A stretch of 64,000 nt of DNA. It comes from Hippophae tibetana (Eukaryota > Streptophyta > Magnoliopsida > Rosales > Elaeagnaceae). Below, piece after piece: positions 37,701 through 50,034 of the stretch. Below the pieces are notes generated by a model that ran no database searches, had not been told where the DNA came from, and saw only the letters and a program-made list of their open reading frames with translations. Made by a program: the position numbers and the translations under genes. Positions within the stretch are counted from its first letter, which is position 1, and the number at the start of each line of letters is the position of its first letter. Where the stretch lies: the NCBI GenBank assembly GCA_037013495.1, contig CM072805.1, positions 19,680,669-19,744,668 of the forward strand, written 5' to 3'.

Positions 37701-38721
37701 AAATATTTATTCAATACCCCATGAAGGAATGTTGTTTTCATATCAAGTTGTTCAAGTTCCATATCATGGTGCACAACAATTACCAATATTAACCTCATTG
37801 AAGTATGTTTTAGCACTCGTGAGAATACTTTAGTAAAATATATCTCAAGTCTCTGCGTGAAACCTTTAGCCATAAGTCTTGATTGAACCTTAGCTTCTCT
37901 AGACTTTCTATTCCATTATTTTTCTTATAAAGCCACATACATGCTACAGTTTTGACACCTTTAGGTTTGGGTACCGGGTCCTAAGTCTTCTTCTTCTCTA
38001 GTGACTCCATTTATTCTTTTATAAATTCAATCCACCTTAATGAGTCAGTATAAATCACATCATCCTCATATATTTTGGGCTATAAGTCATTTATATCATT
38101 TTTTATGTTAAAAGTAAATGATATCATGTCTGATTTTGTACCAAATATTACATTGGTATTTAAAGCTTTCTTTTCTTCAAATTATATAGGTATTTTGATG
38201 TCTTTTCTTTGCCTATCTCTCACTAGCTAATAGTTCCTCAATGGATCATGGTCGAGTTGTGTGTGTTCTTGCATAATGCCATTTTTTTCTTCCCTATCTG
38301 AGTTGATTTTATGAACATGTTCCACCTCTACCCTAATGTCTATTTTCATTTCTAGATGTACTTTAACAGGAGTAAATGTAGGTTTTATAAACATCTCATT
38401 TTCATTGAATACCACATTATCTACTAACCATACACTTTGATTGTATTAGGTTCCAAAACTTGTATCATTTGATGCTCTCCGAGTACCCTAAAAACATACA
38501 TCTAATTACCCTTGCTTCTATCTTATCTTGCTTTACATGCATAAAGGCAACACACTCATAAACTCCCACTAACTCATAGTTTGTAAGATGGCCAAACCAC
38601 ATCTCCTCATTTGTTTTAAATTGCAATGCTGATGAAAGACACCTATTCACACAGAAGATACAGTATGCATAGCTTCTGTCCAAAATTTCTTGGGAACATT
38701 GGAACTAATCAACATGTACCT
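34740..38721 (-). pseudogene. Copia-1 pol remnant (RT and RNase H), unit 2
   Basis: Minus-strand pieces parallel to unit 1: RSYAYCIFCVNRC and WFGHLTNYELVGVYE (38,465-38,683), MKTTFLHGVLNKYLYI (37,679-37,873), a YVND (for YVDD) RT core near 37,490, and CTRP...SH with RNase H end pieces at 34,740-35,170. It is split by solo LTR S and by stops. The integrase frame is interrupted at 38,721 by the Tat element. Confidence 0.7.
35171..37194 (-). mobile_element. Solo LTR, family S, unit 2
   Basis: TGATGAGCGC...AAGCACTCATCA with target duplication ataag at 35,166-35,170 and 37,195-37,199, orthologous to 2,196-4,043. It is longer because a 189-bp stretch is tandemly duplicated: ctcgttggtgc starts at 36,672 and again at 36,861, each copy followed by cgcacatgattttggcc and a TTTGTGATGTATTTCC block. 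The minus-strand TATA-like TATAAAAGG lies near 36,425. Confidence 0.85.
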
Positions 38722-39007
38722 TGTTTAGGATTGATTTGGTATACATAGAGCAAAATTAGAGATAAGTTAAGCTGATTGGCTCAATGTGTAGATCTCATAG
38801 AAGGTGCATATATTAATAGAACATTACCTATAGAGATGTCAATTACATAATAAGTACGTATATTTACATGTCAGAGGAGTTTAATTGGCATAAAATACAA
38901 CATATCAGGGTTTTCTTACGGATATGACATTTGGGGTGCTTTGCCTTCCATCTTGGTTTAAGTAGTTTGTGTGGGTCGGGCTTTGGGCCAATCTGGATAT
39001 CCAAACA
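38722..39007 (-). repeat. Tat 3' LTR, unit 2
   Basis: TGTTTAGGATTG...ATATCCAAACA. About 50 bp shorter than the unit 1 counterpart because of an internal deletion. It is followed by the purine tract agtaggggaactaga (minus strand). Confidence 0.8.
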
Positions 39008-39461
39008 TCTAGTTCCCCTACTCTTTCAGCTCGGGCTCTGGTCTAAGGTGGAAGAGTACTTACCGAGCATGGAATACGAACCGTTCATCTTCCCTAATAA
39101 ATGTGTGTCATTTGATTAGAGAGAGAAACCAAGTACCTCTATATAAATGGATGCTTAGGTTAAGACTTATCATTATTACTTGTGTAATTGAGAAATAGTG
39201 AAGAAAATGCTATATTGCATCACCTCGAGTTTGTAAAAGGTTTTTAGTTCAGTGGTAAGGATTCAACTCAGACTATAGTTTTGTTTGTTCGAGTTTTTAG
39301 AGTTAAAGCATCGAGAACCTATCAATTTTATACTTTCTTTTCAGGTCAAATTTAAAGGATAATTTTCTTTTATTTTCAAACTTGACTCTATGTAACCTAT
39401 TCTTCTCATATCTTACCCATCGAGTTTCCTTTTGTTTTTATGTTTTTGTAGTTTTTACAAA

Positions 39462-41150
39462 ATGCATAGAGAAGATACCTCGGGCTCTGGCTCCTAAGAG
39501 AGCCCCAATATTCTAGTGCTAGTGGTGACTTGGAGGCTTCTAGCTTGGGCTTTTCCAATAAGGAGAGTCGATCTCTACCTCAGCCTTCTATCTCTACCCT
39601 TCATCCTCAGACCATTCCTAACGTTAGATTGAGTGTAACTCAGACTTAAATCTCAATGGCCAGTACGTGGACAAAGAAAATGAGGAATATCGGATATGGA
39701 GAACCCATAGGTCATACCGGGGGTTGTTCGACTTTGTCTAATACTTGTGAGTTGGTGTCCAAGGACGAAGAGAGATTAAGAAAAACCTATAACATCCCAT
39801 CCTTGATTCATATAATGATTCCTCGAGAAGGAGCCTACAATAGTGATCAACCTTCATCCGGTTGGATAGTCTTTCATGAAAAGGCCTTGTGGTTGGGGGT
39901 AAGGTTCCTCTATACCCTCATATTAGGAGATTTTTGATTAGGATGTAGCTCGCACCAGGGTAGTTGATGCCTAAGTGGATTTAGAGATGACCGAGTTTAA
40001 CAAGTCATGTGTCCTAAAGAAGAACCCCACAGATCCTAGAAGGGTATATATTTCAGTGAAGCAGGATCGAGGAATGAATGTGTCACTTCTTGAAAATGAG
40101 AAAAAACTGGAAAGAGTACTTTTTCTATGTTTCAGGTTGGTAGGAGTCTCTTACTAGTGACACTAGCTTGATGAGGAGCATTTGGAATGACACTACGGAC
40201 ATAATAAGGAATATGGATTCCTTAATCACAACCTTGAGTTTTGATGTGAAGTAAGGTTGGATGAGATCCAAAACTATGTTCCTGAAAAGACCAATTGGAG
40301 GACCTTGTTGAAAACCCTACGCTTTGTCGCATATGGGTTGATGATGCATGGTGCAGTAGAGCCTCCCATAAGGATCAATCATAAACCCCATGCTTCTCCT
40401 AAACGTATAACTCCTCTTATAGACTTTAATGGTCGACTCGAGGTGGTGGATGATGATGGTGAACTAGTCCTATGACTTTCATTTTCCCTTTTTTTCTGGT
40501 GCAACGTGACTAACATAACGTCCCCATGCTCTTATTTTTCAGATCCTATGGATTTGACCACTACAAAACCCTTTTCCCATATGAAGAGTATGGTCACACC
40601 CATAGGGAAGAGCTCTCCAATGGCAACATACTTAGTTCTTGAAGAGGGGTTCTTTTAGGGGAAATAAAAGGGACAGGTCTTCTCATGAAGGTCTCCCTTC
40701 TTTGTAAAAGAAAAGGAAGAAGGTGGTGGTCGACGAGCCTACCCTCAACCCCGAGCCTCTAAATGTTTTCCATACCTTATCACCCTTGTGAGAACATCAC
40801 GAGGTTCTAACTCCTTACACAGTTTCTAAAGAATCTGAAGATCCTATAAGGAATTCATGGAAAGGGAAGGCCATCCTTAATGATGTCATTATTGATATAG
40901 AGGGAATAGTATTTAATCAAGGCTTGGTACCAAAGCACCTCGATTATTGTACAAGAAACATTTTTGCTAACTTGTACAAGAAGTAGCTAGGGGCTATTTG
41001 TGAGGGTGTGGACTTTGTGTGGTCATCATATGCCAGATGTGTCAGGTCGTTTTTCTCATGTTTTTTTATTCGATAATTAGCATATATAAAGTGTGAGCTT
41101 GAGACTTATTAGCTTGACCTTTTTTTTGTTTCAGTTGATGTTACTCTATG
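39462..41150 (+). pseudogene. Tat antisense ORF (aORF) remnant, unit 2, N-terminal part
   Basis: Plus strand. MHREDTSGSGS at 39,462 is soon frameshifted. The best block is 39,656-39,937 (ASTWTKKMRNIGYGEPIG, EERLRKTYNIPSLIHIMIPR, SSGWIVFHEKALWLGVRF), then FNKSCVLKKNPTDPRRVYI (39,975-40,157) and TNWRTLLKTLRFVAYGLMMHG (40,257-40,475). It shows the pre-insertion state of the two sites hit by solo LTRs in unit 1 (near 39,640 and 40,183). The sequence runs straight into the nested element at about 41,150. Confidence 0.6.
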
Positions 41151-41254
41151 ACTAAAAAGAAATATTTTGAAAATCACTATTTTAAATACAGTTATCTTGT
41201 GTTTTATTTCTTTCCTTTTACTCGAGAACTAGCAAAATTTTAGGTTTGGGGGTG

Positions 41255-43188
41255 TCATAACTGTATTTTATATAGTTATTTTCATCTATTTTATTAATTA
41301 TAATTGCTATGTTCTTTACATTTTTAGTTAATTTTAGTTGAATAAATTAATATTTAGTGTTTATTTGTTAAGGAATATATTTTTAAGAAAATTAAATAAT
41401 TCGAATCGAAAAAGTACATAATTGCAAATTTATGTCTAAAAATATAATTTAAATTAAAAGAGTACTTAATTGCAATTAATAAAAGTCTAAAATATAATTT
41501 GAATTAAAATCGGGCTTAATTGTAATTAACAAAAGTTTAAAAGTTAATTTAAATTAGAAAAGAGCTTAATTGCAATTAAAGAAAGTTTAAAGTTAATTTG
41601 AATTGAATTGGAGGGCTAAAATGCAATTAAGGAAAGTTATTTTCTACGCATGAACAAAGAGGCCACGCGTGCAATCATAAACGCGCGAAACCAACCGTGC
41701 GATCAGGCAATGGACGGCTACGATGATGAGTGTAAGACCAGACACGAAAAAATAGATTGGACGCTTGATTTCACATACACGGCTCGGCGCGCCACGTGGG
41801 GCCCACCTGCCGCACAGGCCGACGTGCAGGGTGGGACCTACGTGTCTGCCAAAATGGTGTGATCTCGTGCGACGCAGTCTACATATTCTTCGTGCGCCTA
41901 TCCATCCAACAGATGATACAATGCCACATGTCTCCAATATTCTTACAGCTAATGAAAAGCCGACATGTGGCACGTATTGGGTAAACCAAAAGCATGGAAA
42001 TAGTGCACGTTTCCAGCCGCGCCTTTGTCTACCACATGTCTCGTGCGCCATGATTTCGTGCGGTGGAATCACATGCAACCGTTTCTTTCCCCTATTGAAA
42101 TACTGCCACGTGTCTATATTAATTCTTCAACCAATCATATCGTGACACGTGGCACGTAGATTGAATGAAAAAAATCAGAAACAGTGCCCTCTGTTTCATG
42201 TCTTCCATGCGTATTATAAAATAAAAATTTCGATATTCATTTTCGTACGCATGGCTGCATACTTAAAGAAAAATGTCCCACATGTGTTTTATTTTTATTT
42301 TCGATGTAAAATGTCTCCCGCGTGTCTAAAAAATGTATTTTTTAGATGTATTTTTCTAGCTATAAATAAGGCATTTATTGCTATAAAATAGAGGTTGGTT
42401 TTTAAGGGGTTCATTTTTAACAGACTTGGATTGTGGAACTCGCAGAAGCCATTTTTGGCTTCTATTGTGTTCTGCGTTTGCTAAATATTTAAGAGCAGAT
42501 GAAGTTTTAATTTATAAAGTAATTTAATTTTTCTAGGGTTGCGTTTTATCTAAATTTATGAAGCTTAGAGTAATTATTTTTGAATAATTTATAAAACTTT
42601 TAATTTGTTTGTTCTATTTGTGCTTAATGCTTTTGATTATTGGAAAATTTATCAAATGATTCGTGGTACTTAAATAAACTTAGAAGAGGCATTTTTATGT
42701 ATATTGCTCATATATAGAATAACATGTATATATGAAGGATAGGAATATACCTTTATCGTATGTGTTGTCATTTGAGAACTTAGAACGTAATGAATCTTGG
42801 TGAATTGAATTCTCATAGGAATATAGTGAATGAATTTAGCAAGGTGTATTTATACGGAGCTCGGAAGAGATGTATGGATAAAATTAGAATTTTTCGGTTA
42901 ATAAATTAAATTTACTAAAAAAATATAAATCAAGAGAAAATAATATGATTCGAGTGGATTAATTTAGTGAAAAACTACAATCCTATATTTCTTTTATTTT
43001 GTTATAAAACTATTTTCTTAAACTTGTTCCAATTATCGATTGTTTTGGATAAAATCAGAGTGAAATAATTTTAGTACTCAAGAAACTATAGTAACAAATC
43101 TCCGTGGGAACGATACTTTACTTATCAAATTTTATTACTTATGACCGTGTATATTTGCACGTTTTATTTTCTCCTAAAAGAGACAACA
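41255..43188 (+). repeat. Family L LTR, left copy
   Basis: TCATAACTG...GAGACAACA (start decayed from TGATAAC). It contains a GC-rich U3 block (about 41,650-42,190) with CACGTG at 41,793, 42,107 and 42,146, a TATA-like box GCTATAAATAAGG near 42,359, and the family hairpin centred on 42,453. It is nearly identical to 44,819-46,770. The open frames in the GC-rich block look like composition artefacts. Confidence 0.82.
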
Positions 43189-44818
43189 AGTTTTTGGCTC
43201 CGTTGTCGGGGATTTGTTTACTATTTTCATTGTTGATATTAATACCAATCAATTTGATTTTAATTCAAAAAAAAACAAAAAAAAATGTATGCTTATTGTT
43301 GCGTGCTTAATTTATTTTTCAATTTTCTCATAAGTTGCAATTTTGTTTAACACACAAATCTTAACTCACAAAAAGAAAAAAAAGTTGAGAAGTTAAGCTA
43401 ACGACTATAAATCAAGCGCTTCTTGGTAGGCAACCCATGTGTTTTATTTTTTATTTCCTCATGTATTAGTTTTTATATTTGTTTTATGTTGTTATTTTAT
43501 TTTATTTTTTCGTAGGTACAAATTGGAAGAAATGAAGCTATTTTGAATTTTAACCATACAAATCAAACCATGAAGTTTCTTTAAACCCATCTCATATGTT
43601 CTTTAACATTCACACATTGAGGACAATGTGTATATTAAGGTAAGGGGTGGTAGAGATATTGATCTTAATTGAAATATTTTCTAGGTATTCTTGCTTGTGA
43701 AATTTTATTTGTTTGGTTAATTGATGATATTTTGCTCTAAATGGTGATTTATTTTTATTTCTTTGGTTTAAATGATGCATATCTCCTTGAAACATTTGAA
43801 TATTGTCTAAGTTATGAATAATTTTTACGTATGTTTCATTTTTATAAGAATAAATATTTATGAGCACTAGTGTTGATTTTTGAGTTGCTATGGTAATTTA
43901 GAGAAGGTTTATGTGAGTATGGAATACGATTGATATTTGTGGTGTCACAGTGCTTAGAATTTGTTTTGATTTTTTCTCGAGGCGAAATTATAGACAACAT
44001 TTAACTAAGAAAATTATTTAGGTCATCTTTGGATCGTTTGAGTCTTTCTATCTACCTTCACATGCTTTATCTGTAATATATTCCTTTTGAGCTTCAAAGT
44101 TTAGATATATATTTTTATCTCATTTCAAAAGCCTACTAAAAACATATATGTGTGTAGATATATCTATTTTTCTTATCTCACTAACAAATGACAATTGTTA
44201 GTAAATATTATAAGATATATCGGAAAAAAAAGAGGATACTAATAAAAAAGAAAAAAAATAGATTTTGAAAAAAAAAGAAAAAAAAACATAAAAAAAGGTT
44301 ATTGTATGTGATGATAAATCCCAAATTGGGAAGTAGTAATTGTGATGATAGATCGTATCTTGTTTCAATTCTAAAATGATGTATTTAGGAAAAGTTTTGA
44401 GCTAAATATTATCCTTAATCCTACCTTTACCTAAGCCATACATTACAAGCTTAATAAAGTCATATTGATTTTGTGTTTTGTGTTTGTGTACATTAGTGCA
44501 GAGAGAAATGAAAAATAACCTTATCAGATTTGTGAATTCATTAAAAATTAATTGCGTTTTTATTTGTATAACTTATCCGGATGGCATGTGATGAAATATG
44601 AAAAGACTTTACACACACACTAAAAATTCATTGTGAAAACGTAATATACTTTTGAATTGATTTTACTGCTTAGATAAAAAAAATTTACTTCTTTGAGTTA
44701 TGTTATTTGAAATGACTAAAAATAAATATTTTGAAAATCACTATTTTAAATGCAGTTATCTTGTGTTTTATTTCTTTCCTTTTGCTCGAGGACTAGCAAA
44801 ATCTTAAGTTTGAGGGTG
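43189..44818 (+). other. Internal region of the family L element, no coding capacity
   Basis: Starts with the PBS (about 43,195-43,212) and ends with PPT gtttgagggtg before the second LTR at 44,819. It contains agctaacgac and gcgcttcttggtaggcaa near 43,400, as in non-coding parts of Athila-like elements, then A-rich tracts near 44,225-44,300. No gag, protease or pol motif is seen in six frames. Propagation would need proteins from another element. Confidence 0.7.
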
Positions 44819-46770
44819 TGATAACTGTATTTTATATAGTTATTTTCACCTATTTTATTAATTATAATTGCTATGTTCTTTACATTTTTAGTTAATTTTA
44901 GTTGAATAAATTAATATTTAGTGTTTATTTGTTAAGGAATATATTTTTAAGAAAATTAAATAATTTGAATCGAAAAAGTACATAATTGCAAATTTATGTC
45001 TAAAAATATAATTTAAATTAAAAGAGTACTTAATTGCAATTAATAAAAGTCTAAAACATAATTTGAATTAAAATCGGGCTTAATTGTAATTAACAAAAGT
45101 TTAAAAGTTAATTTAAATTAGAAAAGGGCTTAATTGCAATTAAAGAAAGTTTAAAAGTTAATTTGAATTGAATTGGAGGGCTAAAATGCAATTAAGGAAA
45201 GTTATTTTCTTTGCATGAACAAAGAGGCCACGCGTGCAATCATAAACGCGCGAAACCAACCGTGCGATCAGGCAATGGACGGCTACGATGATGAGTGTAA
45301 GACCAGACACGAAAAAATAGATTGGACGCTTGATTTCACATACACGGCTCGGCGCGCCACGTGGGGCCCACCTGCCGCACAGGCCGACGTGTAGAGTGGG
45401 ACCTACGTGTCTGCCAAAAGAGCGTGATCCTGTGCGATGCAGTCTACATATTCTTCGTGCACCTATCCATCCAACAGATGATACAATGCCACGTGTCTCC
45501 AATATTCTTACAACTAATGAGAAGCCGACATATGGCACGTATTAGTGAACCAAAAGCACGAAAACAGCGCACGTTTCCAGTCGCGCCTTTGTCTGCCACA
45601 TGTCTCGTGCGCCATGATTTCGTGCGGCACAATCACATGCAACTGTGTATTAAAAAAATACAATCAGATCACGACACATGGCACGTAGATTGAATTAAAA
45701 AAAATCAGAAACGGTGCCCTCTCTTTCATGTCTTCCACGCGTATTATAAAATAACAATTTCGATATTCATTTTCATACGCGTGGCTGCATACTTAAAGAA
45801 AAATATCCCCCATGTGTTTTATTTTTATTTTCGATGTAAAATACCTCTCGCATGTCTAAAAAATGTATTTTTTTAGATGTATTTTTCTAGCTATAAATAG
45901 GGCATTTATTGCTATAAAATGGAGGTTGGTTTTTAGGGGTTCGTTTTTAATAGACTTGGACTGTGGAACACGTAGAAGCCATTTTTGGCTTCTGTTGTGT
46001 TCTGCATTTGCCAAATATTTAAGAGTAGATAAAGTTTTAATTTTCTTTGTGTTCTTGAGAGAAATTCCTTAATTGTTGTAATTTAATTTTAATTTATGAA
46101 GTAATTTAATTTTTCTAGGTTTGCGTTTTATCTAACTTTATGAAGCTTGAGTTTAATTATTTTTGAATGATTTATAAGACTTTTAATTTGTTCATTCTAT
46201 TTGTGCTTAATGCTTTTGATTATTGGAAAATTTATCAAATGATTCGTGGCATTTAAATAAACTTGGAAGAGGCATTTTTATGTATATTGCTCATGGATAG
46301 AATAACATTTATATATGAAGGATAGAGATATACCTTTATCATATGTGTTGTCATTTAAGAACTTAGAACGTAATGAATCTTGGTGAATTTAATTCTCATA
46401 GGAATATTGTGAATTAATTTAGCAAGGTGTGTTTATACGGAGCTCGGAAGAGATGTATGGATAAAATTAGAAGTTTTCGGTTGATAAATTAAATTTACTA
46501 AAAAAATATAAATCCAGAGAAAATAATATGATTCGAGTGGAGTAATTTAGTGAAAAACTGCAATCCTAGATTTCTTTTATTTTGTTATAAACTCTTTTCT
46601 TAAACTTGTTCCAATTATCGATTATTTTGGGTAAAATCAGAGTAAAATAATTTTAGTACTCAAAAAACTATAATAACAAATCTCCGTGGGAATGATACTT
46701 TACTTATCAAATTTTATTACTTGTGACCGTGTATACTTGCACGTTTTATGTTCTCCTAAATAAGACAACA
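44819..46770 (+). repeat. Family L LTR, right copy
   Basis: TGATAACTG...AAGACAACA. CACGTG motifs lie near 45,359 and 45,491; the third site of the left copy has become CACATG. TATA-like GCTATAAATAGGG is near 45,892, and the hairpin is at 45,966-46,002. The right border (ccactcctatttg) is identical to the border of the unit 1 stub at 12,437. Confidence 0.82.
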
Positions 46771-47019
46771 CCACTCCTATTTGTGTGGTCGTGAGCTCAA
46801 ACTTGTAACAATGTTAAATGAAAAAATCACCTTTATTTATTAATGGAAAATTAGTTTTCCACTTTTATTGTGTATTTATGATATTGACCTACCCACTTCT
46901 TTCTTTGGACATTGGGTCATTAATTTTCATTTTTTATGCTTTTTATCAACCTTAATATGCTATAAAAGGGGTTGATAACATTTGTTTAATCTATACATTT
47001 GAGGATTTCTATCAATTCC

Positions 47020-47560
47020 TTCAACTTTTTTCGTCATATTTTATGGATTCTGATCGAACCAATAAACACTTAGTTCGAGTTTTACGTGTTGAAAATGGTA
47101 GGTTTAAGGATGAGGGTAAGGCGCACAAACTCAAGGTGGTTAAACTTGAGTGTAATGTAAAGGAGACAAAGTGTGAGCTTGCTTCATGTAAGGAGCAGTA
47201 AATCCAAACTCAATCTGGAGTGATGAGGACCTTGGCTAGTATGGCTACGCTTGTAGATAAGGAATCATATTGGGCGAGCTTCTATATGAAGCGATCTAAA
47301 AGAGTCTTTCTTAAGGTGATGAAGGTTACTGAAGAATTGGAGTGAGGAATGCTTATGATGATGATAGCTCACCCTAAGCCTATGACCTACGCACAAAAGA
47401 AAATTATTAAGATTCAGGTCAAGCTATTACCCTTAGTTAAAGAAACTAATGATCCAAATACTGGTCACATGTCCAAGCATTTAAAGAGTTTTTAGCCTTT
47501 TGAGAAGGGCAAACTTTTTATTAATAGCTATTCCAAAGATTTATAATTTCTAAATAATGA
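47020..47560 (+). pseudogene. Tat antisense ORF remnant, unit 2, C-terminal part
   Basis: Plus strand MDSDRTNKHLVRVL, then a charged helical segment (KAHKLKVVKLECNVKETK) likely to form a coiled coil, then SYWASFYMKRSKRVFLKV and PKPMTYAQKKIIKIQVKL, with stops between. It corresponds to 12,668-13,215 in unit 1. Bases 46,771-47,019 upstream show nothing recognisable. Confidence 0.55.
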
Positions 47561-47654
47561 AAACATTATGGATGGCATGTATTTGTGATGCCCTCACATT
47601 GTGCGTATAATTGTCTTTATAAATATCCAACGATTTTTTTATATTATATAATAC

Positions 47655-48068
47655 GACATGGTTGCTGACCGAAGTGGTCAACTCGACCTTTTCTCTTATT
47701 AGGGCGCTCTACATGGCTCTTAATCGAAGTGATCAGTCTTGTGGCATAAATTGGTGGGGGGAGAGCCTTACCTGGTTCTAACCGAGGTGTACATCCCCCT
47801 CCAATGTCAAAGCATCGACTTGGTTCCAGACTGAGGTGAACAAATTTTGACCTTATACAAGTGCAAGGGTGCTCTACCTGATTATTAACCGAGGTGATCA
47901 ACCTATGGCTCAAATTAGTGTGAGACAGAGCCTTACTTAGTTCCTGACCAAGGTGCTCATCTCCCTTCAATGTCAAAGCACCGACTTGGTTCCCAACCAA
48001 GGTGTATAACTCGTGACCTCATGTAAGTGCCAGGGTGATCTACCTGGTTCTTAACTGATGTGATCAGC
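47655..48068. repeat. Hairpin-bearing tandem repeat in the Tat element, unit 2
   Basis: Eight degenerate palindromes at 47,657, 47,712, 47,770, 47,818, 47,876, 47,935, 47,984 and 48,042. The best is cttggttcccaaccaagg, a 7-bp stem with a 3-base loop. Spacings are 55, 58, 48, 58, 59, 49 and 58 bp, so a three-hairpin unit of ~166 bp repeats (47,770 to 47,935; 47,818 to 47,984; 47,876 to 48,042). It lies between integrase and the antisense ORF. Confidence 0.7.
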
Positions 48069-48289
48069 CCGTGACATAAAACAGTGGGAGACTTCTAAAG
48101 GAAAGACCCATTTGTATGGGATGATGCAGTTCCATTGATTGTCGGTGCCAACATTACATAAAAATGGTGAACTCTTATACATTAGAAGTGATATTTCTTC
48201 AAATGCATGGCATTCTAACTCATGCCCTATTCAGTTCCTTCTATGATTTTTAGTAGGTAGGCCCATCTTGGTGCCATGTCAATTAATTG

Positions 48290-49990
48290 ATAAGGTCTTT
48301 CCTAACTAGCATCCAATTTGCCAACCATCTACTCTTTCTTGTTGGGGAAGATCCTCCTAAAAACCCAATCACTGCAAAACAATACTTTGAAGCACATGGT
48401 CTTGTTGTAATAATATGATATTCTCCTTTTTTTTCTCGATCATCCTTCTTATGGCCTCATTTCTATTATCTTCCATGAGGGTCAATTCGTTTTATCTTAT
48501 TACATCATTTTGTTCTTTTGTTAAAAATGATCTGGCAGTGGGTATCGTGACTTCGGTTGGTATTACTACCTTCATCCCATATACCAAGGAAAAATGGGTC
48601 TCATTAGTGCTTCCTCAAGGACTAGTCCTGATAGCCTATAATGTTCTAAGCATATATTCCACCCACCTTCTTTTTGCACTTTATAGTCTTTTCTTTAATA
48701 AACTTATGATGAGCTTATTGGAGGATTTCGCTTCACCATTGGCCTGAGGATAATATGGAATGAAGTGGCACATCTTAATGTTGTACTTGAGGGCGAACTT
48801 TGTGATATTTCATCCTATGAATTGTCTCCTATTATCTGTAATGAGTTCTCTGGGTAGGCTGAAATAGAAAACTATGAATTTCCATATAAATTGAATCACC
48901 TCTTCCTCTTGTATTCTACCCAGGAGTTTGGCTTCAATCCATTTTGAAAAGTAATTAGTATCCACAAGTAGAAACTTCTTTTGACCTTGTCCTATAGGAA
49001 GGGGTCATACTATTTCAAGCCCACACTTATAAAAGGGACAAGGACTCACCAGACTCTTCATGGTATTTAAGGGAGTGTGTGTGATAACGGGGCAAACCTT
49101 TGATATTTGTTGCATGTCTAGGTGTACTTTGTGCAATCTGCCAACATAGTTGGCTAATAATAGCCTTGTCTCATGATTTGTTGTGATAATTTACTCCCTT
49201 TTTTATGTGGACCAAGTTCCTCTTCATGTGCTTCATACATTAATCTTTCAGATCCCTCCTTCGTTACACACAAGAGCCCTAGACCGAGTGGAGTTTTTCG
49301 ATATAATTTTCATGTTTGTATCATATACCGACCTACCTTAGATTTTATTTCTTTCACATACTTGTTATCATCTGGTAGCTTCTCTTTTTCCAATAAGTTA
49401 TAAATTGAGGTGTACCATGGGTTAGTGGGAGTATCTACACATCCAACTATTCATTCAGCCTCCTCCAAGGATGCTTTTGATAGGATTGTTATCGATACTA
49501 CTTGATTGTGGTTGGCCTCTCGTACCAATGCCAAAGTGGCTAAGGCATTGGTATGACCATTATCCTTTCAAGCTATTTGCTTTATCTCAAACTTAGAAAA
49601 TTTAGAGCACTCCTTTTTTAACCTTTCTAGGCAACCTTTCATTTTTCCATCTCTAGCTTCTACTCCCAATGTATTAGCGGTCATGGCCCTAAATATAGTT
49701 GCCTCATATTCTGCAATATTGTTGGTCCCCTTGAAATCAAGTCTGACTGCATACTCGAAACAACTGTTTTTGAGGTCTACTAAGACTACCCCTCGCCCTA
49801 CACCATTGAAGTTATGTGTTCCATCAACAAACACCTACCAAATTTCCTTGTCCTTTTAATCTACCCCATATGTCCTTTTTTTCTCTTTGTTGACACCAAC
49901 CTCTAGCTTTTCAATAAACTCATCCATAAACTTGGCCATCGCTTGCCTTTTGACAGTCGTTCTAGCCATGTATTTAATGTCGTACTCCTT
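48290..49990 (-). pseudogene. Tat integrase and RNase H remnant, unit 2
   Basis: Minus strand. RNase H begins MFVDGTHNFNGVGRGVVLVDL and continues NNIAEYEATIFRAM (49,568-49,834), with the DSRLVVN block lost in a small deletion. Integrase traces (KWIEAKLL-type, and the LGASWE-type C-terminus) lie at about 48,290-48,990. Bases 49,381-49,480 are present here but deleted in unit 1. Confidence 0.65.
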
Positions 49991-50034
49991 CAATTATATG
50001 GCTATCTATGCCAACCTCCCCACTACATCTATTC

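Larger units (their letters stand above)
41150..46770 (+). mobile_element. Coding-deficient Athila/Tat-type LTR element (LARD-like), family L
   Basis: Plus strand: 110 bp of 3' internal sequence with a polypurine tract (41,150-41,254), an LTR (41,255-43,188), an internal region of only 1.6 kb (43,189-44,818), and a second LTR (44,819-46,770). The PBS after the first LTR reads TGGCTCCGTTGTCGGGGA, the decayed Athila/Tat type. The internal region has gcgcttcttggtaggcaaccca, a block typical of non-coding DNA of these elements, and no gag or pol. Internal DNA and a PPT lying upstream of the first LTR mean an LTR-internal-LTR-internal-LTR tandem once existed and was truncated on the left. Confidence 0.75.

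Noticed and set aside
41644-42145. Long overlapping open frames on both strands in LTR U3 (also 45,158-45,693)
   Set aside because: They lie inside GC-rich LTR promoter sequence, have no family motifs, and are not kept in the diverged LTR copies L1 and L2.
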